From Sphingobium chlorophenolicum (lineage in GTDB: Bacteria > Pseudomonadota > Alphaproteobacteria > Sphingomonadales > Sphingomonadaceae): a stretch of 50,216 bases of DNA. The position numbers were made by a program, and so were the translations under genes. Of this stretch, positions 8,602 to 16,935 are shown one piece after another; within the stretch, counting starts at the first letter, position 1, and every line of letters starts with the position of its first letter. The notes under the pieces are model-generated. The model was given only the letters and a program-made list of their open reading frames with translations, did not search any database and had not been told where the DNA came from. The stretch is taken from positions 1 to 50,216 of the forward strand of contig NZ_JFHR01000037.1 of the NCBI RefSeq assembly GCF_000722875.1. The letters are read 5' to 3'.

Positions 8602-9003
8602 TCAGCCCGCCGTCGCGCAATAGCCCGGCAGAGCGATCGGTCCGGCGCCCTTCGTCTGCCACGCGCCCGCGCCGACGCGGTAGACCTGGCCCGGCTTCAC
8701 GCGGCTGCTGAGCGTCTGGCATCCGGTCGCGGCGGCGACATCCTGCACCGTCACGCCGCGCTTGCCCGCAAGGTCGGTATAGGCCGCCCGCCGCTTGATA
8801 TTGATCGATTCGACTTCCTGCCGCACCGCGTCGCTGACCGACCCGGCGATGCCGAGATAGCCGTCGGCCTGTTCGCCTACCGTCCCCGCGCTCATGGCGG
8901 CGGCCACGGTTCCGGACTGCGCCCGCGCCGGAGCGGTCATGACCAGCCCGGTCGCCAGCGCGATCCCGGCGGTGGCGGCGATCATCAAAAACTTGCGTGT
9001 CAT
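8602..9003 (-). CDS. ydbL: YdbL family (DUF1318) periplasmic protein
   Basis: 133 residues with a clear signal peptide (cleavage after APARA, about residue 28). The DUF1318 body has SVSDAVRQEVESINIKRRAAY followed by a C-terminal region with two cysteines. In Escherichia coli, YdbL modulates the YdbH-YnbE bridge that moves phospholipids between the membranes. Here the start codon overlaps the stop of ynbE as ATGA, so the three proteins are made as one unit. The tail after about residue 75 (GCQTLSSRVKPGQVYRVGAGAW) looks longer than in the enterobacterial protein. Confidence 0.85.
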   Translation of the reverse strand: MTRKFLMIAATAGIALATGLVMTAPARAQSGTVAAAMSAGTVGEQADGYLGIAGSVSDAVRQEVESINIKRRAAYTDLAGKRGVTVQDVAAATGCQTLSSRVKPGQVYRVGAGAWQTKGAGPIALPGYCATAG

Positions 9004-9188
9004 TGCGGGAACAACTCCGGGTTATTCTGGATCAGGTCCTGCGCATCGCGCTGCAGGCGGACGACGACTTCCTGCTGTATCTTCACGTTCAGGTTGATTT
9101 CGATCGGCTTGTCCGGGGCCTTCACCTGGATGCAGCCTCCCAGGGCCAAACCGGCGAAAGCCGCCGTCATGATCGTTCGCTTCTTCAT
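9000..9188 (-). CDS. ynbE: YnbE-like lipoprotein
   Basis: 62 residues. The signal sequence ends in a lipobox (ALGGC, Cys19), so it should be an outer-membrane lipoprotein. The mature part IEINLNVKIQQEVVVRLQRDAQDLI is the YnbE signature. In E. coli, YnbE multimers extend the YdbH beta structure to reach the outer membrane. The ATG overlaps the ydbH stop as ATGA. A longer reading of the same frame reaches 9512 but only by running through ydbH, so the short start is chosen. Confidence 0.88.
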   Translation of the reverse strand: MKKRTIMTAAFAGLALGGCIQVKAPDKPIEINLNVKIQQEVVVRLQRDAQDLIQNNPELFPQ

Positions 9189-12100
9189 TTCTGCTCCCCG
9201 TTTCGCATAGTTTCGCTTTCGGCAGGCTGAACTGCAACCCCTTCCTCGCTCATTTTCAGGCGCATCTTTTCCTGCATCTGGTCGCCTATGCTGTTTTGTA
9301 TGAGCGTTGACGGGTCGATGAAGGACTGTGCGGTTCCCAACAGCCCCCGGAACGGCGCCGCGATCCGCACGTTGAAGATGAAGGGCAGGCCGGTGAAATT
9401 GCGCGCCAGCCCGGCGGGCGCGCCGCCAATCTGCCCGCGATTGACGCCGTTGAAGACGACGTTCGTCACCATCTCCCCATCCAGCGCGCCGTCCATCAAT
9501 ATGGTCAGGCATTTATATTGCAGATTCTTGAGCGCATCGAAGGCCAGCCGCCCCATCGCGCCCAATTGCTCGTTCGACACCGGCCCGACATAGGAAAGCG
9601 TGCCCGACTGACGCGCCGGATCGCAGGGAATCACCGGTAGCACCCCTTCCGGCATGATCAGCGGCGGCATGCCCTGCTGCCGCGCGGTCAGCACGCCGCC
9701 CGCCACGCGCCCGCCCTGGGCGTTGAAGATCAGAGGCATGATGCCGTCGAACGTGCCCGTCGCGGAGATATTCTTAAGATCCATCGCCTGGATGAAGGCC
9801 CCCGCATCCAGCCCCATGACCCGGAAAGTCAGGTAACGGTCGACATCGGCGCTGAAATCCATGGTCGTCGGCAAAAGGATGAGCTGCCCCCCGGAAAAGG
9901 GCCAGCCGCCGCCCTCTATATGCACTTTCTGGCCAGCCCCCAGCCGGTAGCGGACCAGACCGTCGCGCACCTCCACGCCCGGATTGACCGACCTGATTCG
10001 CACCTCCTGCCCCGGCGCGCTCACCAGACCGAGCAGGTCGGTGAAAACCAGTTCGCCGGACAATCCCTCGACCGGGCCGAAGGCGGCGGCCAGATTGGCG
10101 TCATCGGTGCGGAATCGGCCGTTGCTGGTCACATGGGTGCCATCCCAGCCTATATGCCCCTCCCCGCTGACGGTCGCATTCACATTGGCGACCACGCCCA
10201 GCGCCAGCCGGGTCACATCCTCCGGCTGCAAGTCTGGACCGAAGGACAAGGCGGGCACGACCAGATCCGCCTTGCCCCTGCCGCTGCCCAGATCATGGGA
10301 GATCACCGCCTTCGCCACCAGCGCGTCATTGCGCGGCGCCCGCAGAGAAGCCGTGGCCGCGATCCCTCCATCCTTCATCGTCAGCGCGAAATCAGGCACT
10401 TTCAGCGGCTCGAATCGCCCCGGCGTCTGCGCATCGCGCACCGTCACCACCGCCGCCAGCTTCAACGCTCCGCCCGCGAAGCTCCACTGGCCCGCCCCAT
10501 TCTCGACGATCAGCGGCACCGCGCCGATCCTACCGCCCGCGCCGGTCAGAGTGCCGCCGAATCCCTTGCCCGCTATCTTGCCCTCAAGGGCGGCGGCGGT
10601 CAGACGGACCGGCGAATCCCCCGATCCAATCGACAGATCGGCGTTGGCGAACGCAAAACCGTCCTGCCCGATGGCGAAGCGCGCCCTGTCGGCGGCAAGG
10701 CGCATCGGGCTGTCGCCGCTTCTGCCCGCCAGCGCGAGATTGCGGATTTCCGCCCCGCCCCGCGCGCCGGACGGCCCGATGGCGAGCAGCGGCCCCTCTC
10801 CGATGGGGCAGAGGGTCTGCCGCGTCTGCCCGACGGAAAAGCTCCCATAGCGCGCCTCGATCAGAGAGACCGGCACGCAGCGCGGATTGACCGCCAGCCT
10901 GCCGTCCGCGCTCCATTGCCCTTCGACCGGCGCCGTCAATCCGCGCAACCTGCCCGCCGGAAGCGGTCCGTCGAGCCGCACCTTCGTCGAAAAGCGCGTG
11001 TCCCCCTTCGGCCCGGCGACGAAGCGCACCGGTTCCAGCGACAAACGGGCGTCGCCCGCCGCATAGGGTTCCAGGAATAATTGGCCGCCAAAGCCGCCGC
11101 CCGGCCGCCGCCCCAGCCGCAGCGCCGCCCTGGGCAGCCCGCCGCCCTCCGTCGTGATCGCGCCGTCCAGCGCCCAATCGATGGCCGCTCCAGCCTTGCC
11201 CGGCCAGCCTATCGTCACCCGCCCCTCGCCCGGAATTTCCGCCCGCGCCCCGCTGCGCGCCGAAAAGCGGGTGCCGGTCAGGACCAGACTGCCGCCCTTC
11301 CCCCGCTGGGCGAAGGCCAGGGTGGTTTGCAGGACATTATCCTCCCCCGCCCGCCGCACGGCATCGGCCAGCCGCGCCGCCAACGGTCCCACCGGCGTCC
11401 CGGTCGCCGATTCGCGGATGCCCGCCAGCGGATCGCGTCCGGCAAGGCGCAACTGCCGGGCCGACAGCCGTCCCTGCACACCCGCGCCATCCTTGCCGAC
11501 ATGCCAGGCGCCCCGAAAGTCGGCCGGCCCCGCCAATGCGCCCGCCGCCGACAGGGCCGTCGCCCCGATTCGCGCCCGTCCCGCGGTGGCCGTAGCCGTC
11601 CCGTCGAAATCGATCCGGCCCGCGGGCCGCGCCAGCACCATGCCGTTGGACCTGAGCGCCTCCCCCGCCAGATCGACATGGCCGCTCCAGCGGTCCAGCG
11701 CCTTGCCCAGCCAGACATCCACATCCGCCGCCGGTTTCGCCATCGCGGTGCCCGCATCGCGGCAGGCCAGCGCTCCGCCGCGCACGGGGCCGGAGAGGTG
11801 CGGACGCCCGTCCCGCATGGCGATGTCCAGCATCGCCCGCAGACCGGCCAGACCGCAGCCCTTGCTGCCCGCATTGGGCATCGCCGCCGCCAGCCTGCCC
11901 CGGAAGCCCGACCGCAAATTCCCCCGCCCGTCAATCTGCATGCCGATGGTTCCAGCGTCCGTATCCAGCCGCAGCCGCGCATCCTGCAAACCCAGCACGA
12001 TGTCCGGCAGGCTGAACGGCGCGGTGGACGCGGGATCGCGAAATTTGTCGACCTCTCCCAAATGCAGCGCGCCATCGCGGAGCGCCCCGCGCATCCTGAC

Positions 12101-12421
12101 GCCGCCTGCCCGCACCGCCGCCACTTGCGGCGTCAGGCCGGTGAAGGCGATGTCCACCTCCACCCAGCGCGCCGTCAGATCCGGACGGGCGGGATCGCCC
12201 AGCACGATATTCTCGATCCGCTGGGTGCGCAGGCCGATGTCCGTCAGATCATAGCTGCCTTCGACCCCGCGCCTGTTGAGTTCGCGGCCGATGAAATTTT
12301 CGGCGATGGGCGCGCGCTGCGTCCACAGCGCGGCAAGGACCAGCGCGAGCGATCCCGTCCCCACTCCAAGCCAGCGGAGCCAGCCCCGGCGAATCTCCTT
12401 TTCGCCGTCATCATCGTCCAT
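9185..12421 (-). CDS. ydbH: YdbH family AsmA-like intermembrane lipid transport protein
   Basis: A 1078-residue protein with a single N-terminal membrane helix (about 14-32, WLGVGTGSLALVLAALW) and then a very long beta-rich periplasmic body. The C-terminal DUF (VHIEGGGWPFSGGQL, then FNGVNRGQIGGAP) is typical of YdbH. With TamB and YhdP, YdbH belongs to the AsmA-like bridges that carry phospholipids to the outer membrane. The gene starts at the ATG 12421; a TTG at 12433 would add four residues. It heads the ydbH-ynbE-ydbL operon and is divergent from radC. Confidence 0.88.
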   Translation of the reverse strand: MDDDDGEKEIRRGWLRWLGVGTGSLALVLAALWTQRAPIAENFIGRELNRRGVEGSYDLTDIGLRTQRIENIVLGDPARPDLTARWVEVDIAFTGLTPQVAAVRAGGVRMRGALRDGALHLGEVDKFRDPASTAPFSLPDIVLGLQDARLRLDTDAGTIGMQIDGRGNLRSGFRGRLAAAMPNAGSKGCGLAGLRAMLDIAMRDGRPHLSGPVRGGALACRDAGTAMAKPAADVDVWLGKALDRWSGHVDLAGEALRSNGMVLARPAGRIDFDGTATATAGRARIGATALSAAGALAGPADFRGAWHVGKDGAGVQGRLSARQLRLAGRDPLAGIRESATGTPVGPLAARLADAVRRAGEDNVLQTTLAFAQRGKGGSLVLTGTRFSARSGARAEIPGEGRVTIGWPGKAGAAIDWALDGAITTEGGGLPRAALRLGRRPGGGFGGQLFLEPYAAGDARLSLEPVRFVAGPKGDTRFSTKVRLDGPLPAGRLRGLTAPVEGQWSADGRLAVNPRCVPVSLIEARYGSFSVGQTRQTLCPIGEGPLLAIGPSGARGGAEIRNLALAGRSGDSPMRLAADRARFAIGQDGFAFANADLSIGSGDSPVRLTAAALEGKIAGKGFGGTLTGAGGRIGAVPLIVENGAGQWSFAGGALKLAAVVTVRDAQTPGRFEPLKVPDFALTMKDGGIAATASLRAPRNDALVAKAVISHDLGSGRGKADLVVPALSFGPDLQPEDVTRLALGVVANVNATVSGEGHIGWDGTHVTSNGRFRTDDANLAAAFGPVEGLSGELVFTDLLGLVSAPGQEVRIRSVNPGVEVRDGLVRYRLGAGQKVHIEGGGWPFSGGQLILLPTTMDFSADVDRYLTFRVMGLDAGAFIQAMDLKNISATGTFDGIMPLIFNAQGGRVAGGVLTARQQGMPPLIMPEGVLPVIPCDPARQSGTLSYVGPVSNEQLGAMGRLAFDALKNLQYKCLTILMDGALDGEMVTNVVFNGVNRGQIGGAPAGLARNFTGLPFIFNVRIAAPFRGLLGTAQSFIDPSTLIQNSIGDQMQEKMRLKMSEEGVAVQPAESETMRNGEQK

Positions 12422-12561
12422 GCCTATCGCCAACCCCGGCTTTCAAAAGCGCTGTTCAGTCCGTAACGCCTGCACAACGTCCGACACCCCTTAAATATCC
12501 TTGCCCGATAAATGCGCAATGAATAGCGTTCGGCTCCGCAAAATGGGGGACGGGTAAGACA

Positions 12562-13257
12562 TTGCCGGAAAAGGATTTGAAGGCGGCCCATGACGGCGTG
12601 GGACATCGCGCGCGGCTGCGCCGGAAACTGGCGGACAGCGGCGGGGATGCGCTGCACGATCATGAACTGATCGAATATCTGCTGGCGCTCGCCATTCCCC
12701 GCCGCGACACCAAGCCGCTGGCCAAGGCGCTATTGCGCGAATTCGACGGCATAGGCGGGCTGATGGCGGCGGACTGGCAGGCCATCGCCCGCGTGCCCGG
12801 CATGGGCGACACCAGCATCGCAGCGATCAAGATCGTCCAGGCGACGATGCTGCGGACGCTGCGGAACGAAGTGGCGGAAAAGCCGGTGCTGGCAAGCTGG
12901 CAGGCGCTGCTGGATTATCTGCGCGCCGACATGGCTTTCCTGACGGTGGAACGGGTGCGGGTGCTGCACCTCAACAGCCGCAACATGCTGATTCGCGACG
13001 AACATATGGGTGACGGTTCGATCGACCAGGCGGCTATCTATACGCGGGAGGTGATCCGGCGAGCCATCGACCTGGGTTCAGCGGCGCTGATCCTGGTCCA
13101 CAACCATCCCAGCGGTTCCCCGGAGCCAAGCAGGCAGGACATAGAAATCACCCGCCAGATCGCCGAGGCGGGGAAGCGGCTGAACATCGCCGTGCACGAT
13201 CACATCATCATCGGAGCGCAAGGGCACACGAGCCTGCGCGCTAAGGGACTGATTTAG
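12562..13257 (+). CDS. radC: RadC family JAB-domain protein
   Basis: 231 residues. An N-terminal helix-hairpin-helix-like region (about 30-95, VPGMGDTSIAAIK) is followed by a JAB/MPN metalloprotease-fold domain with HNHPSGSPEPSRQD (about 179-192), the zinc-binding JAMM signature. The historical name RadC refers to DNA repair, but that role is disputed and the biochemical function is unknown. The start appears to be TTG with GGGGGA about 12 bases upstream; no better in-frame ATG exists. It is divergent from ydbH and convergent with the helicase. Confidence 0.88.
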   Translation: MPEKDLKAAHDGVGHRARLRRKLADSGGDALHDHELIEYLLALAIPRRDTKPLAKALLREFDGIGGLMAADWQAIARVPGMGDTSIAAIKIVQATMLRTLRNEVAEKPVLASWQALLDYLRADMAFLTVERVRVLHLNSRNMLIRDEHMGDGSIDQAAIYTREVIRRAIDLGSAALILVHNHPSGSPEPSRQDIEITRQIAEAGKRLNIAVHDHIIIGAQGHTSLRAKGLI

Positions 13258-13296
13258 GGGGATCGTTACAGGACTGGAAAGGGTGGGTTTAAGACA

Positions 13297-13324
13297 TTCC
13301 CCCTCCCGCAGGCGGGAGGGGGAA
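13297..13324. repeat. Palindromic repeat family A, copy 3 (single hairpin)
   Basis: The hairpin CCCCCTCCCGC/GCGGGAGGGGG sits within symmetrical flanks (GACATT...AATGTC). It is followed by GTCTTGGATTGACCA, almost identical to GTCTTGGATTGGCCA just after copy 2 near 5671-5685. It lies between the convergent radC and helicase genes and may act as a shared transcription stop. Confidence 0.65.
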
Positions 13325-13374
13325 TGTCTTGGATTGACCAATTGCAGCCCTCACAGGGCCGCTCAGAATAGCCA

Positions 13375-14739
13375 CTAAGCCCCGAAACCCACCGACAGAA
13401 ACTCCGGCACCGGACCGTTCCAGCCGTCGTCCGGCCCCTCGTCCACCGCCTCGCGCCGACGCGGGCGGGCGCCATTATTTTCCTGACGGGTATTTTCGTG
13501 TCGAGCCGCGCGCGGTTCTTCATGACGCCGCTCGTCCCGGCGCTTTTCAGACTTGCGATCCGACCGCCGATCCCGGTCCGCCCTGCGCGGCTCCTCGACG
13601 GCGCGTTCGACCGGAGCCGCCGCCGCGGGCGCGTCAATCGTCTCGATCTGCTGCTTGATCAGCTTCTGGATATTGTCGATCGCTTCGGCATCGTCCGCCG
13701 TCACGAAGGTATAAGCGACCCCCTTCGCCCCCGCCCGGCCGGTACGGCCGATGCGGTGGACATAATCGTCCGGATGCCAGGGCGCGTCGAAATTGAACAC
13801 ATGGCTGACGCCCTTGATATCCAGCCCCCGCGCCGCGACGTCCGACGCCACCAATATATTGACGGAACCGGCCCGGAACCGCTCCAGTTCCGCGATGCGC
13901 GCCGACTGGTCGATATCGCCATGAATCTCGCCCGACTTGAAGCCATGGCGCTGAAGGCTCTTGTTCAAATCCCGCACGGTCGTCTTGCGGTTGCAGAAGA
14001 TCACCGCGCTCAGCACGTCCTCCGCCTCCAGCATGGCGCGCAGGGCTTCGCGCTTCTTGCGGGAATCGACCTTCACCAGCCGCTGGGTGATGTTGGTGGA
14101 TGCCGTCGCGGGCCGCGCCACCTCGATCGACTTGGGGTTGCTGAGGAAACGGTCCGCCAGCTTCTTGATCACGGGCGGCATGGTCGCGGAAAACAGCAAG
14201 GTCTGCCGCTGGGCGGGCAGCTTGGTGCAGATTTCCTCGATATCCGGGATGAAGCCCATGTCCAGCATGCGGTCGGCTTCGTCGATCACCAGCATGTTGC
14301 AGCCGTTCAGCAATATCTTGCCGCGCTGAAACAGGTCCATCAACCGGCCCGGCGTCGCGATCAGCACGTCGACGCCCTTTTCCAGCGCCTTGAGCTGATC
14401 GCCCATCTGCACGCCGCCGATCAGCAGCGCCATGTTGAGCTTGTGATACTTCCCGTATTTCTCGAAATTCTCCGCCACCTGGGCGGCCAGTTCCCGCGTC
14501 GGCTCCAGGATCAGCGACCGCGGCATCAGGGCGCGGGCGCGGCCATGGGCCAATATGTCGATCATCGGCAACACGAAACTGGCGGTCTTGCCCGTCCCCG
14601 TCTGGGCGATGCCGATAATGTCCTTCATCATCAGCACGGGCGGGATGGCCTGCGCCTGGATGGGCGTGGGCGTGTCATATCCGGCCTCGCTTACGGCCTT
14701 CAATAATTCGTCGGAAAGGCCGAGATCGGCAAAAGTCAT
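13375..14739 (-). CDS. rhlE: DEAD-box RNA helicase (RhlE type)
   Basis: ATP-dependent RNA unwinding, probably in ribosome assembly or RNA decay. The 454 residues carry all the expected motifs: Q motif (TPIQAQAIP), motif I AQTGTGKT (45-52), motif Ia PTRELA, motif Ib TPGR, DEAD at 153-156, SAT at 184-186, then VASDVAARGLD and HRIGRTGRAG in the second RecA domain. After about residue 385 the tail is low-complexity and rich in Arg, Glu and Asp. It probably binds RNA or partners. The subtype name is a best guess among the closely similar RhlE/RhlB/SrmB groups. Confidence 0.87.
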   Translation of the reverse strand: MTFADLGLSDELLKAVSEAGYDTPTPIQAQAIPPVLMMKDIIGIAQTGTGKTASFVLPMIDILAHGRARALMPRSLILEPTRELAAQVAENFEKYGKYHKLNMALLIGGVQMGDQLKALEKGVDVLIATPGRLMDLFQRGKILLNGCNMLVIDEADRMLDMGFIPDIEEICTKLPAQRQTLLFSATMPPVIKKLADRFLSNPKSIEVARPATASTNITQRLVKVDSRKKREALRAMLEAEDVLSAVIFCNRKTTVRDLNKSLQRHGFKSGEIHGDIDQSARIAELERFRAGSVNILVASDVAARGLDIKGVSHVFNFDAPWHPDDYVHRIGRTGRAGAKGVAYTFVTADDAEAIDNIQKLIKQQIETIDAPAAAAPVERAVEEPRRADRDRRSDRKSEKRRDERRHEEPRAARHENTRQENNGARPRRREAVDEGPDDGWNGPVPEFLSVGFGA

Positions 14740-14850
14740 TCAGATGTCCGGGACAGGAGGCTCTCCGCCACGCGAAAACACGCGGAGGAAATCGCGCGCG
14801 CCTTGCGGAAATATCGCTCTCTTGTCAAGAAAATCGCGAAAATGACGCGA

Positions 14851-15261
14851 CTAATCGTCCGGTTCGGCCTGTTCCAGTCGCCGAAAACTGTCGATTGCGC
14901 AACTGGCGCCGCTGCGCGCCTGCAATTCGTCCCGCCCCGAACAGAGCGACCCGTCATCGTCCGGCTCGACATAGAAGCCTGAATAGAAGCCCATGCTGTT
15001 GCAGCCCCGCGCCAATCTGGCGCGATAGCGGTGATTGTCCGCCAGCAGCAAATCTATGGCATTGTCCATGATGATGCTGGCCGATCGAATCGAGCGCAGA
15101 GCGATGCAACGCGGCCCCTTCTTCTCCTTCCATTCATCCCGCGACTCCGGCACGGGGCGCGACGGCGCGCGCCCCTTCCTGGCCATCGGCACGCGGATGA
15201 TGATGCGCTGCTCAATCGACAACTGCGCCCATTGCACAGGATCGGCGGCTGGCGCATTCAT
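14851..15261 (-). CDS. Conserved hypothetical protein (sphingomonad type)
   Basis: 136 residues from the ATG at 15261; a TTG eight codons upstream would add a short hydrophobic lead (LLYSVLLL), which could be part of an export signal. The body starts with DPVQWAQLSIEQRIIIRVP. It later has RCIALRSI, a central RYRARLARGCNSMGFYSGFYVEPDDDG segment, and two more cysteines (CSGRDELQARSGASC). The spaced cysteines suggest a small folded, perhaps exported protein. The frame opens much further upstream, but that part overlaps the divergent oxidase gene. I know no function. Confidence 0.6.
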   Translation of the reverse strand: MNAPAADPVQWAQLSIEQRIIIRVPMARKGRAPSRPVPESRDEWKEKKGPRCIALRSIRSASIIMDNAIDLLLADNHRYRARLARGCNSMGFYSGFYVEPDDDGSLCSGRDELQARSGASCAIDSFRRLEQAEPDD

Positions 15262-15363
15262 CAGCAGCAGGACGGAATAAAGCAAGTCGAACCCCTTTTG
15301 GGACGCAGACGCTATGGGCCAAAGGTTGAACCGTCGATGAATTTCAAGGCATAGGACAGTCCC

Positions 15364-16803
15364 ATGATAGGACAAGAGGTTATCGCCGCCTTTCAGGCTC
15401 TTCTGGGCGCGAAAGGCGTCGTCGCGGATGCGGACGACATCGCTCCCTGGCTCAGCGACTGGCGCGGCCGCTATCATGGCGCGGCCGCCGCGATCCTTCA
15501 GCCGGACTCGACCGAACAGGTCGCCGCCGCCGTCGCGCTGGCCGCGAAATTACGGGTGCCGCTGGTGCCGCAGGGCGGCAACACCTCCATGGTCGGCGGC
15601 GCCACGCCGCCCGCCGACGGCTCCGCGCTGATCCTGTCGCTCCGCCGCATGAACCGCATCCGCAGCCTTTCGCCCGACGACAATCTCGCAATCTGCGAGG
15701 CCGGGGTCATCCTCTCCAACCTGCACGATGCCGCCGCGGCCGAAGGCAGGCGCTTCCCGCTGAGCCTTGGCGCCAAGGGTTCCGCCACCATCGGCGGCCT
15801 CATCTCCACCAATGCGGGCGGCACGCAGGTGCTGCGCCACGGCACGATGCGGGCGCTGGTCGAAGGGATAGAGGCGGTGTTGCCCGACGGCAGCATCTTC
15901 CATGGCCTGGATGCGCTCAAAAAAGACAATCGCGGCTATGACATCAAGCAATTGCTGATCGGCGCGGAGGGCACGCTGGGCATCGTCACCGCCGCCTCGC
16001 TGCGCCTGGTGCCCGCTATCGCCGCCCGCGCCGTCGGCTGGGTCGGCGTCCCCTCCCCCACGCAGGCGCTCGCCCTGCTCCGCCTGTGCGAGGCGCGGCT
16101 GGGCGACAGCGTGGAAGGGTTCGAGGTGATCGCCGACGACGGCCTGGGCCATGTCCTTTCCCACATCCCCGGCGCCCGCTGCCCGATCGAAACACGCACG
16201 CCCTGGCATGTGTTGATAGAGGTCGACCATGGCGACCTCGGCGGACCCGGCCCGGCGGAACGGCTGGAAGGCGCGCTGGCCGAGGCGCTGGAACAGGGCA
16301 TCGCCGCCGACGCCGCCATCGCCGCCAACGAAGCGCAGGCCGAGGCCTTCTGGCGCATCCGCGAATCGCTCTCCGAAGCCGAACGCGCCCAGGGACCGGC
16401 GCTCCAGTACGACATCAGCGTCCCCGTCCCCCGCATGCCCTCCTTCATGGTCGATGCGGCGGCGGCAGCGGAAAGGACTTTCCCAGGCACCACCGCCTCC
16501 TCCTTCGGCCATCTGGGCGACGGCAATGTCCATTTCCATGTCCGCGCGCCTAAAGGCACAAGCGACGGCCCGGCCTGGATCGCGGCGGAGGGGCAGGCGA
16601 TCAACGCCTTCGTCCATGACGCGGTGGTCGCGGCGGGCGGCTCCATCTCCGCCGAACATGGCATCGGCCAGATGAAGCGCGCCGAACTGGGCCGCCTCGC
16701 CAGCCCGGCGCGTCTTCATGCCCTGCGCGCCATCAAGGCCGCTTTCGACCCCCAAGGCATCATGAACCCGGACAAACTGATCCCGCGCCCCGAAGAAGGC
16801 TGA
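15364..16803 (+). CDS. FAD-linked 2-hydroxyacid dehydrogenase (D-2HGDH/GlcD-like)
   Basis: Flavin-dependent oxidation of a D-2-hydroxyacid, with electrons probably going to an electron-transfer flavoprotein or the quinone pool. The 479-residue protein has a PCMH-type FAD domain (about 40-215: VPQGGNTSMVGGA, LSLGAKGSATIGGLISTNAGG, GAEGTLGIVT). Its C-terminal FAD-oxidase domain carries the metal-binding FGHLGDGNVHFH and SAEHGIGQMKR. The set matches D-2-hydroxyglutarate/D-lactate dehydrogenases better than glycolate oxidase. No partner subunits are nearby. Substrate is unresolved. Confidence 0.85.
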   Translation: MIGQEVIAAFQALLGAKGVVADADDIAPWLSDWRGRYHGAAAAILQPDSTEQVAAAVALAAKLRVPLVPQGGNTSMVGGATPPADGSALILSLRRMNRIRSLSPDDNLAICEAGVILSNLHDAAAAEGRRFPLSLGAKGSATIGGLISTNAGGTQVLRHGTMRALVEGIEAVLPDGSIFHGLDALKKDNRGYDIKQLLIGAEGTLGIVTAASLRLVPAIAARAVGWVGVPSPTQALALLRLCEARLGDSVEGFEVIADDGLGHVLSHIPGARCPIETRTPWHVLIEVDHGDLGGPGPAERLEGALAEALEQGIAADAAIAANEAQAEAFWRIRESLSEAERAQGPALQYDISVPVPRMPSFMVDAAAAAERTFPGTTASSFGHLGDGNVHFHVRAPKGTSDGPAWIAAEGQAINAFVHDAVVAAGGSISAEHGIGQMKRAELGRLASPARLHALRAIKAAFDPQGIMNPDKLIPRPEEG

Positions 16804-16834
16804 CGGCGGGTCCATGTCGGGCCGATATCGGGCA

Positions 16835-16863
16835 TTGCCTCCAGCGGCCAAGGGCTTTATCCC
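16835..16863 (+). promoter_or_regulatory. Candidate promoter before the SapC-family gene
   Basis: TTGCCT and TATCCC are separated by 17 bases. A transcript starting here would pass through the terminator-like hairpin at 16884-16914 before reaching the coding region. The boxes are imperfect, so this is tentative. Confidence 0.3.
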
Positions 16864-16883
16864 TCTCGCCCTAGTATCAGGCC

Positions 16884-16914
16884 AGCGGCGCTCAGGAAGA
16901 TGCGCCGCTTTTTG
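16884..16914 (+). terminator. Intrinsic terminator upstream of the SapC-family gene
   Basis: AGCGGCGC pairs perfectly with GCGCCGCT around a 10-base loop and is followed by TTTTTG. It either ends the oxidase transcript or acts as a leader attenuator for the next gene. Its position rules out the 16900 ATG as the start of that gene. Confidence 0.75.
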
Positions 16915-16935
16915 TTAGAAATGGACTACCACATC

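Noticed and set aside
11081..12466. Long plus-strand ORF opposite ydbH
   Set aside because: Arg/Pro/Gln-rich shadow of ydbH with no recognisable domain.
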